DNA from: Alteromonas gracilis
GTDB taxonomy: Bacteria; Pseudomonadota; Gammaproteobacteria; Enterobacterales; Alteromonadaceae
Direction of reading: 5' to 3'
Length of the DNA: 64,000 bases
Assembly: GCF_002993325.1 (NCBI RefSeq)
Contig: NZ_PVNO01000022.1
Location: forward strand, 104,270-168,269
Shown here in pieces: positions 37,022 through 46,847 of the stretch (the stretch's first letter is position 1; each line of letters opens with the position of its first letter). Both the position numbers and the translations under genes were made by a program. The notes below the pieces were generated by a model. That model saw only the letters and a list, made by a program, of their open reading frames with translations. It made no database searches and was not told the DNA's origin.

Positions 37022-38077
37022 CTATGATGCTTTTTTATTGGCCAACTCGGCTTCAACACTGGCTAATCGCGCCTCAATATTTCGTTTTGACTCGACCATC
37101 TCGTTTGCCAGTTCAGCAAGTGATTTTAATTCTGCAAACCCTAACTTTCTGGTATCAATTTTTTGATACTCACGCCTGCAGCGATAAAAGAAAGTAAGAA
37201 AGTTAACAAAAGCCCGATGAAATGTCGCAAAACTCTTGATTAAAACCAGAATTAATACGACAGATGTGAGCGCGGCAATGCCTAAACCGTAGATACGTAC
37301 TTGAGCTTCCTGTTGTTCAATAAGAGGTTGAAGCGCGTTATCAACACTTTTAAGTTGGTTCTCAACGTTATGAGCGCTTTGTCTAAACTCACCGCGTAGT
37401 CCATCGTTATGAGTTAAACCGAACCTTAAGTAGTTGTTAACCAAAGCCGAAAGCGCAGACTGATATCGTTGAAGCGTCGCATTCAGATTTTGATCATCGT
37501 CGAACATCGACACCAAGCGAGTGCTGAGTTCTTCAATTTCTCGAGCATAAACCGCTTCTTGGGTTATTTGAAAGTTGCGAGTTGCTAGCTGCAAATCACC
37601 AAATAGCTCACGTGTTGGTGCTCGATTGACTTCAGTCTCAGATAATCGATTCTCTAGGTTGGTTATTTCGCTGCGAATACCACTATTTAACGTTAAGCCA
37701 ATTTGGCGCTGCAGTGCTACGACCTCTTGAAACTTTTCTCGATAGGTTTCTATGGAATTCGACAGGCTTTCCACATCTGTAATTGGTAGATCATACTGAC
37801 TGAACATGGGCACCAAACTATCTAGCCGAGTATTGAATGAAACGGCTTGCTGCGAAAATTTTATAAAATAGGCTTCGTCTGACCTTAGGAGAAAGTCTTT
37901 TTCATGCCGGCGCATTTGAAGCAAGTCTTGTCCCATGCGTAAAAGCACGTCACGCTGCTGATTGAGGGTTATTAGTTGCTGTGTAAAATAATGCTGGCTA
38001 GCTACCAGCCCTCCCATGCCGATGACACAGATTAGCGTCATCAATACTAATCGAGATTTTATTGAATCGAACTTCAT
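37022..38077 (-). CDS. Membrane protein with helical-bundle sensor domain, no output domain
   Basis: A 351-residue protein. A first membrane helix (LVLMTLICVIGMGGLVASQHY, about residues 10-30) and a second one (IYGLGIAALTSVVLILVLIKSF, about 257-278) flank a 225-residue periplasmic helical bundle carrying the MRRHEKDFLLRSDEAYFIKF motif, seen in ligand-binding domains of many chemoreceptors. The C-terminus is a coiled coil of about 70 residues and stops there: no methyl-accepting, kinase or GGDEF domain follows. Start at ATG 38077 with GAGGTG six bases upstream. It may be a truncated receptor or an accessory sensor. The subtilase gene is divergent. Confidence 0.75.
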   Translation of the reverse strand: MKFDSIKSRLVLMTLICVIGMGGLVASQHYFTQQLITLNQQRDVLLRMGQDLLQMRRHEKDFLLRSDEAYFIKFSQQAVSFNTRLDSLVPMFSQYDLPITDVESLSNSIETYREKFQEVVALQRQIGLTLNSGIRSEITNLENRLSETEVNRAPTRELFGDLQLATRNFQITQEAVYAREIEELSTRLVSMFDDDQNLNATLQRYQSALSALVNNYLRFGLTHNDGLRGEFRQSAHNVENQLKSVDNALQPLIEQQEAQVRIYGLGIAALTSVVLILVLIKSFATFHRAFVNFLTFFYRCRREYQKIDTRKLGFAELKSLAELANEMVESKRNIEARLASVEAELANKKAS

Positions 38078-38445
38078 GAAAAACACCTCACAGACGAAAA
38101 GCCGACACCTTTGGAAAGAAAGGTGGAAAACAATTTTCTTTTGCTTCCTTACTTAATGCCTCCAATATAGGTGCGGCAGATGACATTTTTAATTAAACAT
38201 TCGTAGTGATTTCTTACTGGCTATAAAAAATTAAAAAACTAGGGTGAAACCCCTATGTTCGAGAGCCATTCAAACCGCCACTATTAAGTCGTACTTTGCT
38301 GCGACCCCACCTTATGATGTTCGCGTGATGTAAGCGTTATAAACCTAATAACGTAAAACGCGGTCGAAGGTGCTTATGAAAATATTGTAGGCAATATTCT
38401 CTTTGTACCAAGTGAAAGCGCAGCCTCATGAATTTGGAGAAGAAT
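38078..38445. other. Intergenic region between sensor gene and first subtilase
   Basis: A 368-base spacer between divergent genes. Besides the motif at 38240-38256 and a possible -10 after it, I see no ORF with a ribosome-binding site, no RNA gene and no strong hairpin. Confidence 0.5.
38240..38256. promoter_or_regulatory. GGGG-N5-CCCC-TA motif, copy 1, upstream of the first subtilase
   Basis: TAGGG-TGAAA-CCCCTAT. A TATTAA hexamer lies 25 bases further on (about 38282-38287) and could be a -10. The subtilase ATG is 190 bases downstream. Related copies are at 50251-50269, 51044-51059 and 53365-53382. Confidence 0.5.
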
Positions 38446-40923
38446 ATGAAGAAGTTCGCCCTATCTACGTTAGCTGCTGCTATGCTTGCAAGTCCATCAG
38501 CTTATACACTTGCTGATGCGTACATTGGTTCTCAAATGGCAGACAAACTGATGACGCTTTCACCTGCCGAATCTCTAATGGCTGTTGTGACTTATGATCA
38601 AATGTCACCACTAGCTGAGTCGCAAATTACTCAACTTTTAAACTTAGGCATCACTGAGGGTGTTCAGTTTAAAAATTTACCAATAATAGGTGTCGTTGCC
38701 ACCAAAGCACAAATTGAAGCCATCGCAAAATTTGATGGTGTACGTTCCGTTTTTGCTAACCGAAAAATGGAATTATTTAATGCCGATGCGCGCGAAATTA
38801 CTGGCGTTGCAGATTTACAAGGAGAGGACTTCGTCTCGCGAAACAACCTCGAATTCACGGGTAAAGGTTCAACTGTTCTGGTTATTGATTCGGGTATTGA
38901 TGCATCTCACCAAGACCATTTCTTTGGTGATACGGTAGTCGATAATGTTCAAGCAATTTTAAATCCTGGCGCGCTCTCAATCGTAGGCGTTACTGGGCCT
39001 ACTCTGTCTAACCAAGTAAATACCGACCTCAACTCTGGGCACGGCACTCATGTTACGGGCACCATCGCGGGTAGTGGCGTGTTGTCTGGCGGCAAGCATA
39101 AAGGCGCGGCGCCGGATGCAGATATTGTTGGATATGGTTCAGGCGCCGCAGTTTTACTACTTGATACGATTGGTGGCTTTGATTACGCAATTAGTAAGCA
39201 GTACACCTTCGATAATCCTATCAAGGTTATTAGTAACTCGTGGGGTTCCAGCGGAAAATACGAGCCATTAGGCCCGGTATCGCTGGCAAGCTACAAAGCG
39301 CACACCATGGGGATGATTAGCGTTTTTGCAGCAGGTAACAGTGGTCCAGGCGAAGACTCGCATAACCCCTATGCGCAAATTCCGTGGGGCATCTCAGTTG
39401 GTGCTGGTGATAAGTTTGGCAAGCTAGCAAATTTTTCATCTCGTGGACTTAAAAGCGAGTCTGGCGACTTTACTATGCCAGATGGCACTGATTGGACATA
39501 TACTAACGACGTAACGATCGTTGCCCCCGGTGTAGATATTATTTCCACTCGCGCAGTATTGAACGCGGCAGCAAACGGCGGAGATGCTGATTTAGGTGCA
39601 ATTGAGCCACAGAACATCCCCTTCTACACGATGATTTCTGGCACCTCAATGGCAACACCACATGTTTCAGGCATTATCGCGTTAATGCTTGAGGCTAACC
39701 CTAACTTAGACAACCTCACAATCAAGCGGTTACTTCAAGAAACAGCAACCAATATGCCAGGGTATGAGCGATGGGAGGTGGGTGCTGGGTATGTAAACGC
39801 TCGTTCAGCAGTGGCAGCAGCCCTCAATGAAGATTTGGACCACAAGGTTACAGTCAACAATCTTGTTGAAAAAAGCTTTAAGGCGAATGCTCTCGTTTCT
39901 ACCAGTGAACGTGTAGAAAACTTTGATGTGTTTTATGCCCCCATCGGCGCTCCCGAAATCGTTGAGTTTGAAGTAGGCACCGAGGAAGTACTCGTCAAAG
40001 CTTCGGCAGACACGCTTGCTAACCTTACTAAATTGGTATTGGTTGCTCCTGATGGTACGGAATATCGCGGCAATCTCACCACTCCTGTGCTAACCACTAC
40101 CATGCGAGTTGCTGCGCCAGCAATGCCCGGTACGTGGGGTGTTTATGTATACGGCTTGACGTCATTATCTGGTGTGGAAGCTGATCCACTAGGTTTAACT
40201 AACGGCCCTGGCCTGCCTGAGACCTTTAACGTTACTGTATCATTCGAAAATAGTGGTGGCTTTGAAGGTATGGACGATGTAGAGGGCCACCCTCAGCAAA
40301 ACGCCATTGAATTTGCTGTTAGCGAGCGACTTATGGATGCCATTAACAATCGCGGTTTCTCTCCAGATGCGCGTCTAAAACGCAAAGACTTTGCACGCTA
40401 TGCTGTGATGGGTGGAGCGGTAAGACAGTACCGCGACCTATTAAACGAAGAGCGCCCTAACATCGGCTCAGTACCTGGTTTTGATAAAGCGTTTGTAGAA
40501 TCGGTCATGGTTAAAGGTGGTGCGCTTAAAGACAAGCTTCGTAACCAAGCACCTGTTCTAAGAAGTGTTGGCGGCAGCGCAGACCCATTTGCAAGTGTTA
40601 CCAAGTTAGATATTGCTTATTCACTTGTTCAAATGTTGGGCCTTGAGGAAGCAGCGCTAAGCTTCGATCCCAACGCCGATATCGTTGTTGACTATAATGG
40701 CGAGCAAATCGTGCTAGAAGACCAAGACAGCATTCCAGCTGACATGAAAGGCTACGTGCAGCTAGCCCTTACCTTGTCACTGATTAATGCTGAGTTCGGT
40801 GTAGAGCAAAGTCCATTTAGCATTGTGCCAACCATCACTGCGCGCTTTGCGCCAGATACTGTGATAACCAGAGCGCATTACGCGGTGCTCGCATCGCGCT
40901 TCTTTGTTCAGTATTTTGAATAA
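38446..40923 (+). CDS. Secreted S8 (subtilisin-like) protease with C-terminal SLH-like repeats
   Basis: An 825-residue protein. It has a signal peptide (FALSTLAAAMLASPSAYTLA), a prodomain (AESLMAVVTYDQMSPLAESQIT to about residue 110), and a peptidase domain with the triad Asp148 (VIDSGID), His199 (GHGTHVTG) and Ser401 (SGTSMATPHVSG). A beta-rich domain and a C-terminal region follow with SLH-like repeats (AVSERLMDAINNRGFSPDARLKRKDFARYAVMGG; late YVQLALTLSLINAEFGVE). Start at ATG 38446 with GGAGA seven bases upstream; an ATG 18 bases earlier lacks one. It is a full-length paralogue of the protease at 47749-50196. A GGGG-N5-CCCC motif lies upstream. Confidence 0.93.
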   Translation: MKKFALSTLAAAMLASPSAYTLADAYIGSQMADKLMTLSPAESLMAVVTYDQMSPLAESQITQLLNLGITEGVQFKNLPIIGVVATKAQIEAIAKFDGVRSVFANRKMELFNADAREITGVADLQGEDFVSRNNLEFTGKGSTVLVIDSGIDASHQDHFFGDTVVDNVQAILNPGALSIVGVTGPTLSNQVNTDLNSGHGTHVTGTIAGSGVLSGGKHKGAAPDADIVGYGSGAAVLLLDTIGGFDYAISKQYTFDNPIKVISNSWGSSGKYEPLGPVSLASYKAHTMGMISVFAAGNSGPGEDSHNPYAQIPWGISVGAGDKFGKLANFSSRGLKSESGDFTMPDGTDWTYTNDVTIVAPGVDIISTRAVLNAAANGGDADLGAIEPQNIPFYTMISGTSMATPHVSGIIALMLEANPNLDNLTIKRLLQETATNMPGYERWEVGAGYVNARSAVAAALNEDLDHKVTVNNLVEKSFKANALVSTSERVENFDVFYAPIGAPEIVEFEVGTEEVLVKASADTLANLTKLVLVAPDGTEYRGNLTTPVLTTTMRVAAPAMPGTWGVYVYGLTSLSGVEADPLGLTNGPGLPETFNVTVSFENSGGFEGMDDVEGHPQQNAIEFAVSERLMDAINNRGFSPDARLKRKDFARYAVMGGAVRQYRDLLNEERPNIGSVPGFDKAFVESVMVKGGALKDKLRNQAPVLRSVGGSADPFASVTKLDIAYSLVQMLGLEEAALSFDPNADIVVDYNGEQIVLEDQDSIPADMKGYVQLALTLSLINAEFGVEQSPFSIVPTITARFAPDTVITRAHYAVLASRFFVQYFE

Positions 40924-40939
40924 ATCGCAAGCCTCTGAA

Positions 40940-40975
40940 AACGGTGCCATTATTTAGATTGATAATGGCACCGTT
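40940..40975 (+). terminator. Long stem-loop after the first subtilase gene
   Basis: AACGGTGCCATTAT (40940-40953) pairs perfectly over 14 bp with ATAATGGCACCGTT (40962-40975). No T tract follows, so it may stabilise the mRNA 3' end or attenuate into the next gene rather than terminate fully. Confidence 0.6.
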
Positions 40976-41014
40976 ATAGGCTAAATTTTAACCAATACTG
41001 AAAGAGGTCATCCT

Positions 41015-41860
41015 ATGATGTTTAATGCGATGAAATTCAGACAACTTACTACCGTTGTTGCCACCACTGCTTTACTTTTGTTTTCTACTGCGCAAGCGCA
41101 AATAGTTACACCTACAACCCTTACTGTCGCCGACAATAAAATTCAGGCGAAACTGACGCTGAGCACCTTAATAGAAGTAGATCTATCCGTTGAGTTCGAA
41201 AACAGTATTGGTCTTAATGCCAACAATATTGAGATTACCGCTGAATTACTTGACCCTACAGACTTAACCATTACAAGCCGACTACCATCTGTACTGACTA
41301 ACGCAGTTTCAGGCTTCCCTGTTCTTGTTTCTATTTCGCCTAAACCAGATGCAGGGTTTGGCTTTGAAGGCTTAGCTACCGTTGAGCTTTACACCAAAGC
41401 TATCCATTACACCCCAACTATTCCATGGCGCTTGTTTACATCACATAACGGCGGGGCATTCGAAGATATAACGACCCTTACTTCATCTGGCAGTTTTCGT
41501 GCACGTGGCAGTACAGGGCAGTTTTCCGATTTTATTATACTGCTTGATAACCGCTCTTCTACGTCGGTTATCAACAGCAAAATTGCTTCATTAACCAGCA
41601 CAGTTAATGACAACCGCGACAAAATTACTGCATTGTTAGAATCGGCAATAGAAAATGGAATAAATGATATTCAGGCCGCGCTAGCAGTGAACAACGACGA
41701 CGCGGCATTATCGGCAGTAGACAGCCTTATTTTACTTATTGATAACGCGTCAGGCAGCGAAATTGCCGATGTGTGGCGCTCAAGCGGCGATGTAGTGAAT
41801 GTTAAAGGTTTACTTCTCACTCAGCTTCAAACATTGCGCTTCAGTTTAAGAACGCTGTAG
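41015..41860 (+). CDS. Secreted protein of unknown function
   Basis: A 281-residue protein with a signal peptide (VVATTALLLFSTAQAQ). Residues 25-190 look beta-rich (LTVADNKIQAKLTLSTLIEVDLSVEF; LDPTDLTITSRLPS; WRLFTSHNGGAFEDIT), and the C-terminal 90 residues are helical. I cannot name the family with confidence. GAGG lies about eight bases before the ATG. It follows the subtilase by 91 bases beyond a stem-loop without T tract, so it may be partly co-transcribed and could be a surface partner or substrate (inference). Confidence 0.72.
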   Translation: MMFNAMKFRQLTTVVATTALLLFSTAQAQIVTPTTLTVADNKIQAKLTLSTLIEVDLSVEFENSIGLNANNIEITAELLDPTDLTITSRLPSVLTNAVSGFPVLVSISPKPDAGFGFEGLATVELYTKAIHYTPTIPWRLFTSHNGGAFEDITTLTSSGSFRARGSTGQFSDFIILLDNRSSTSVINSKIASLTSTVNDNRDKITALLESAIENGINDIQAALAVNNDDAALSAVDSLILLIDNASGSEIADVWRSSGDVVNVKGLLLTQLQTLRFSLRTL

Positions 41861-41882
41861 TCCGCGCCGGCGACGATTTTTT

Positions 41883-41911
41883 ATGGTTGTGCTGATAACC
41901 TTCGCAACCAT
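41883..41911 (+). terminator. Weak stem-loop after the unknown secreted gene
   Basis: ATGGTTG (41883-41889) pairs with CAACCAT (41905-41911) around a 15-base loop; no T run follows. It lies 106 bases before the FHA-GAF gene. Confidence 0.35.
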
Positions 41912-42016
41912 GAAAGAATGTAATGTTCACTGAACGTATTGAAAACGCCCTCATCCACTTAATTCAAAATGGATGGATTACGGAGCCGCTATCATTCACG
42001 TGTCGAAGGAAATGCG

Positions 42017-42856
42017 ATGCCATTGCAAATAGCTTTTACTGAAAAAAATGGAAGCGTAAGTGAGCACTTGCTTTTTGAGGGTCGTGAGTATCACGTCGGC
42101 CGCTCTGAAAGTGCAGACATCGTTATTCCACACCCCCAAGTCTCTCGCTCCCATATCGTATTACGAGCCAACAAGCAGGCTGACAACGACCACGTATGGC
42201 AGCTTAATGACATGAGCTCTACAGGGTGTTTTAGTGCGGGAATTCAAGTGAAGCACCTAACCCTAGTCAAGCCGCAAGTTTTGCAACTTGGTCCTGTACC
42301 CTGTGAATTTACTCCGATTGCTTTGCACAACGTGGTTAAACTCGATAGTCACCGGGAATGGAGAAAGCAGCAATTAAAGCAATATCAAACGCAGCTTCAA
42401 CGCTGCAATGGCAGCACTGCGCTGATTAATCTTGCCAGAGAGTGTTTACTTCAGTCTTTAGGCTGTGAACGAGCCTCCCTCATTTTGTTCGATAGAACGA
42501 ATGATTATCAACTTGGTGTGGGCTACGAGAGCTGGATGCAGGGTGAGGAATTTACGGGAAGCCGCACTATTATTAATCAGTGCATGCAAACCAATGCAGT
42601 TCGCGCTATCGGTAATATTGTTTGCGACGAATCACTCAACAAGCAACAAAGTGTAATAAATTACGGTATTCAGGCTGCTATTTGCGTTCCTGTATGCTTA
42701 AACGAAACTCCCGTCGGCGTTTTGTACGCAGACTCAATAAAAGGGCGGCGTTACTTCACCCAAACGGACATTGAATTTGCCACCTCTTTGGCAAATATGA
42801 TTTCGATGCGTTTGTTATTCCACACAATAGAGCATAAACTTTCACTTATAAGCTAG
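42017..42856 (+). CDS. FHA-GAF domain signalling protein
   Basis: A 279-residue cytosolic protein. The FHA domain (about residues 5-100) shows the phosphothreonine-binding residues in YHVGRSESADIVIPHPQVSRSHIVLR (Gly-Arg and Ser-Arg-Ser-His) and NDMSSTGCF. A linker is followed by a GAF domain (about 130-275: LARECLLQSLGCERASLILFD; AICVPVCLNETPVGVLYADSIKGRRYFTQTDIEF). Start at ATG 42017 with AAGGA seven bases upstream; the open frame goes 16 codons further. It precedes the Hanks kinase by about 140 bases, and its FHA domain is a natural reader of that kinase's phosphothreonines (inference). Confidence 0.87.
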   Translation: MPLQIAFTEKNGSVSEHLLFEGREYHVGRSESADIVIPHPQVSRSHIVLRANKQADNDHVWQLNDMSSTGCFSAGIQVKHLTLVKPQVLQLGPVPCEFTPIALHNVVKLDSHREWRKQQLKQYQTQLQRCNGSTALINLARECLLQSLGCERASLILFDRTNDYQLGVGYESWMQGEEFTGSRTIINQCMQTNAVRAIGNIVCDESLNKQQSVINYGIQAAICVPVCLNETPVGVLYADSIKGRRYFTQTDIEFATSLANMISMRLLFHTIEHKLSLIS

Positions 42857-43006
42857 AGGGCTGGTTTAAATTTACTGTGCAAATTTCTACCTGCATGGAA
42901 GCCTTAAAATCACAAAATAGCCTTTTGTATAAGAACAATAATTATCGCGACGCCAATCGTCTATTGCTTACGTTGCGATGGTGATTAGTGAAGTGTGGAG
43001 AGGGCT

Positions 43007-46000
43007 TTGAACAGGCCAGATGTATTCTCGTCGCAGACCGATTCTCTTAAAACTGAAGTTTTAGCTTCAGGGGCATCTATCGTGCCCAATTCTCGTTTAG
43101 CTAATCGCTTTCTCATTGTTGAGCGACTTGGGTCAGGGGCTCAAGCTTCCGTTTACAGTGCTATTGACGAGTTGCTTGATGTAAAAGTAGCGCTTAAGGT
43201 CATTGAAGGTGGTGCAAGCGATCCGGTAAAAATGCAAACCATCCGCAATGAAGTTAACATTGCCAGACAACTGCAACACCCTAACATCATTCGTGTACAT
43301 GACGTTTTTTCTGACGGCGACACCGCTTTTTTTACAATGGCGTTCATCGAAGGCGAGCCACTGTACACTCGTATTCGACAACCTATCAGCAAAGCCGATT
43401 TCGATAAGTGGCAGCAACAGCTAATCAGCGCCTTGTTGGCATGCAAAGCAATAGGCATTAAACACGGTGATATAAAACCCGACAATATCCTTATTGATCA
43501 CCATGAAGACATCAAACTTATTGATTTTGGTATTGGACAAAGCGCATTGTCTGGTGTTCAAACGAGTGGTCATCAACGCTACACTGCTCCAGAAGTCATC
43601 CAAACCGGGAAAGCAACTGAACACTCCGACACCTATAGCCTAGGCAAGGTTTTAGAGGACATGTTGGACTGTGTTGAAAAAGAAGGCGTTGGCCTTTACC
43701 ACTATCTATGGGCTAAAAAACGCAAGGCCTGCATCAACCAGTTAACTCACCACCTCCCCGCTAAAAGGCTTTCTCTAGAGCAGGCGCTTAGTGTGAGCGA
43801 CGCAGGCAAAAGTAGTGACACAGGGAATAGCTTCAGCCCACGATTCACTTTTTCCGCTATTGCTTTATTAGTATTGATCGTGAGTGCGAGTATCTTTTCC
43901 TATTCCTCGCATCGAAAAGATCAGCCTCAATTAGCAACCGATCAACCTATTCAGCTGTTGGTATTGAATGACCCTCAGTACCCGCTTTTAGATACTATAA
44001 ACAACCTACTTCGCTATTCACTATCTACTCACCCCTATATTGTATTGGATGATAGAGCGCAAACCCAAACCTTGGTTGCAAATTTGGCTTTGTCACCATT
44101 TAGCAATGACAGCGATAGAGTCGACTTAGCCGCCTCGCTTGTGGCAAACAGCGTATTATTACTTGATGCTACGCCCACCAGCAGTAGTACATATTTGCTC
44201 CACGCCAGCGTACTAAGTATGCCGGCCAATACAGCAATTTTTACCGTGTCGCATAATGTAGATGCCAACACCCTCTCCGATGATTTGAGTGCGTTTGCCA
44301 ACAAACTTGTCCAGTCGCTATTTGACGCTATTGAAACTCAATCGCCCCAGCCGCTTCCCGATTTACGTTACCTTGATGCCTTAGATAGTGCGTGGCAAAA
44401 GGGAAAGACGTTAAATAGCTCAGACACCATTGACGCTATAATTGCCACAACACCGGACTATCCGGGGGGGTGGGTAGCAAAAGCCCGTAATGCAATGAAT
44501 GGCGGTGACTATGATGGTGCAAGGCAGGCATTAGATAGTTTAAGCAACATTCCCAACTTGGCACAGTATTGGCGATTACAGGCCGAATTATTAAGAGCTG
44601 AACTCAACGAGGACTTGCCTCTTGCTATACAGTCGATAGACGCCCTGGTTGCCCAGTTTCCAAACCGACCTGAATTACTATCAATACGTGCAGACATATA
44701 TCAGTGGGCAGGCGAAGATGCCAAAGCAATGACTGACTATAAAAACGCATTAATACTGCGCCCTAATGATGGACAACTGTGGTTTGAACTTGCTCGTTTG
44801 CAAATTATAAACGGAGACATTGACACCGCCACCAGCGAATCATTAACACGAGCACTGGTGGCGTTTCGTCAGGCAAAAGATACTCAGGGTGAGAGTTTAG
44901 TACTCAACGCTTTTGGTATTGCTTACCTTCGCACTGCCGACAATGTGACAGCGGCGCAATATTTTAACGACGCACTAACACTGCGCGATGCAGAAACACA
45001 GCCTTCTGAACGGGCAAAAACGCTAGCAAACCTGGCTATAGCTGCCTCGCTTACTGGTGATTATGCTACCGCGGAAGCGTCGCTCGAAGAGGCCGTGAAG
45101 CTATTGCACGATTTAGGTGACTTAGCACAGGAAGCCCATGTGAACGATACCTTAGGCTTTATGTTTGAAGAGCGAGGGCAGTTTGCAAAAGCGTTAGGTT
45201 ATTATAAACGAGGTCTCGACTTACGGGTGCAAACCGATGACAAAGTGCTTCAGCCACAAAGCATGAGCAATGTGGCTTATATGCACTTTTTAATTGGTGA
45301 TATCTCACTTGCTGAAATTTACTGGCAGCAGGCAAGGATGCTATTTGAGAGAAACGGTGATAATTCTCACTTGCTTCGAACGCAGCAAAATCTCGCACAA
45401 TTAAGCCTGGTGAAAGGTGATAAGAACACAGCTAGCAATTACTTAACGACTGTTGAGCAAAAGCTTAGTGCTCAGCATAATCAAGAAAAGCTCTATAACC
45501 ACCTGCTGTTCAGCTACTTAAATTTTGCAAACGGTAACTTGGCAGAAGCCACCAAACACGCCGCGGATGCAAGACGCTTGGCCCAGGGCGCTGAAGATAG
45601 CAGAGCAAAAACTGAGGTTCTTCTATGGGAAGCTGAAATATGTTTACTCACTGCAAACTGGTCATGTTTGGAAAATAGCCTTGAAACTGTAGCACCAACA
45701 ATTAGCAAAGAGCGTCACGAGCAGTTTGCCGTTTTTCAATGGTTAACACTGGGGCTTAAGCACCATCAAGGCACACTGAATAACGAACTAGACGAGATCT
45801 ACAATACGCTTGTAGATAACAGTAATGTGCCGGTTATTACCGAAATAAAGATTCTGCTCGACATGCAGCAGCGGCTTTCTCTGAGTGAAAATAGTAGCGC
45901 CATGGAAAAACTGAGATCGCTTATCAAACCTACCTATTATCAGTCTTATCTTCAGTGGCTTTATGTAAAAGCATCACTTGGGGATGGAGAATCTATCGAA

Positions 46001-46165
46001 AAGCTCAAGCAAAAGCTCGCCCTATACCCTTCATACTGGCGCAACCATCTTTATTATCGAGCCGTTCCTGGCAAAACAGAAACGGTGAATGAATTAACGA
46101 CGCAGTGGCTAACTCAATTGCCAGAAAAGCAAGCTGGCGACTACAGGAACGCCTACCTTGAATGA
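43007..46165 (+). CDS. Transmembrane Hanks-type Ser/Thr kinase with TPR domain
   Basis: A protein of about 1052 residues (1056 if counted from the GTG at 42995, used for positions here). The kinase domain spans residues 37-270: glycine loop LGSGAQASVY, Lys68 (VALKVI), HGDIKPDNIL from residue 157, DFG from 177, TAPEV. All catalytic residues are present, with HGD in place of HRD. A membrane helix (about 286-304) is followed by an outside domain with about ten TPR units (for example AMTDYKNALILRPNDGQLWFELA, ALGYYKRGLDLRVQTDD). I favour TTG 43007, as GGAG lies six bases before it; GTG 42995 has none. It overlaps the next gene by 8 bases. Confidence 0.88.
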   Translation: MNRPDVFSSQTDSLKTEVLASGASIVPNSRLANRFLIVERLGSGAQASVYSAIDELLDVKVALKVIEGGASDPVKMQTIRNEVNIARQLQHPNIIRVHDVFSDGDTAFFTMAFIEGEPLYTRIRQPISKADFDKWQQQLISALLACKAIGIKHGDIKPDNILIDHHEDIKLIDFGIGQSALSGVQTSGHQRYTAPEVIQTGKATEHSDTYSLGKVLEDMLDCVEKEGVGLYHYLWAKKRKACINQLTHHLPAKRLSLEQALSVSDAGKSSDTGNSFSPRFTFSAIALLVLIVSASIFSYSSHRKDQPQLATDQPIQLLVLNDPQYPLLDTINNLLRYSLSTHPYIVLDDRAQTQTLVANLALSPFSNDSDRVDLAASLVANSVLLLDATPTSSSTYLLHASVLSMPANTAIFTVSHNVDANTLSDDLSAFANKLVQSLFDAIETQSPQPLPDLRYLDALDSAWQKGKTLNSSDTIDAIIATTPDYPGGWVAKARNAMNGGDYDGARQALDSLSNIPNLAQYWRLQAELLRAELNEDLPLAIQSIDALVAQFPNRPELLSIRADIYQWAGEDAKAMTDYKNALILRPNDGQLWFELARLQIINGDIDTATSESLTRALVAFRQAKDTQGESLVLNAFGIAYLRTADNVTAAQYFNDALTLRDAETQPSERAKTLANLAIAASLTGDYATAEASLEEAVKLLHDLGDLAQEAHVNDTLGFMFEERGQFAKALGYYKRGLDLRVQTDDKVLQPQSMSNVAYMHFLIGDISLAEIYWQQARMLFERNGDNSHLLRTQQNLAQLSLVKGDKNTASNYLTTVEQKLSAQHNQEKLYNHLLFSYLNFANGNLAEATKHAADARRLAQGAEDSRAKTEVLLWEAEICLLTANWSCLENSLETVAPTISKERHEQFAVFQWLTLGLKHHQGTLNNELDEIYNTLVDNSNVPVITEIKILLDMQQRLSLSENSSAMEKLRSLIKPTYYQSYLQWLYVKASLGDGESIEKLKQKLALYPSYWRNHLYYRAVPGKTETVNELTTQWLTQLPEKQAGDYRNAYLE

Positions 46166-46847
46166 TTTAACCAAAGAAATAGAGAGTATTAAGGCATTAC
46201 AGGCAACGCTGCAAGCGCGACTGGATGCCGACCAAGAAATACTGCAACAGCTTGCTAAGCGTCTATGGGCTCAACAAGAATCTGAAAAGGCGAAGCTTTC
46301 TAGAGAGCTTCACGACGGTATAGGGCAGTTGCTTACCGGCTTGACCAGACGGCTTCAGGCGTTATCTTCTTCATCGCCTGAAATAGAGGCCTTACACAGT
46401 ATTGCTGAAATGGCACTAAATGATGTCAGGCAGTTATCACGGCTAATGAGCCCCACTATCCTAGATGACTTAGGCCTTAAACCCGCACTTAACTGGCTTT
46501 GTCGAAATTTGCTAAGTGACGAAGATATTAACTATCACACAGATATAACATTACCGTCCGATCTGCCTAAAGACATAAGCACGCTCCTATTCAGAATTGC
46601 GCAAGAGACGCTGGTAAATGCTATAAAACATAGTGAAGCCACTGACCTTACCCTAACCATTTCTTACCATCATCACGTTGTTCGTTTAGATATTCTTGAT
46701 AATGGTGTAGGGTTTGACAGTAAGACAATAGAGCCAGGAATTGGTCTTTCAAGTATTCGCGATAGAGCAGAAGCGTTCAACGCGACGCTAGAAATAGACG
46801 CCGCCATTGGAAAAGGCACAAGAACAACAGTAACGGTACCCGTATGA
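46158..46847 (+). CDS. Soluble histidine kinase, NarX/DegS type
   Basis: A 229-residue kinase with no membrane segment. An N-terminal coiled coil (residues 1-45) leads into the HisKA_3 domain with the phospho-His in LSRELHDGIGQLLTGL (about residue 52) and a HATPase domain (ETLVNAIKHSEATDLT; LDNGVGFDSKT; GIGLSSIRDRAEAF). The start is TTG within the preceding gene's last codons, and its stop overlaps the next gene's ATG. With no sensor of its own, its input may come from the Ser/Thr kinase or the FHA-GAF protein (inference). Confidence 0.9.
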   Translation: MNDLTKEIESIKALQATLQARLDADQEILQQLAKRLWAQQESEKAKLSRELHDGIGQLLTGLTRRLQALSSSSPEIEALHSIAEMALNDVRQLSRLMSPTILDDLGLKPALNWLCRNLLSDEDINYHTDITLPSDLPKDISTLLFRIAQETLVNAIKHSEATDLTLTISYHHHVVRLDILDNGVGFDSKTIEPGIGLSSIRDRAEAFNATLEIDAAIGKGTRTTVTVPV

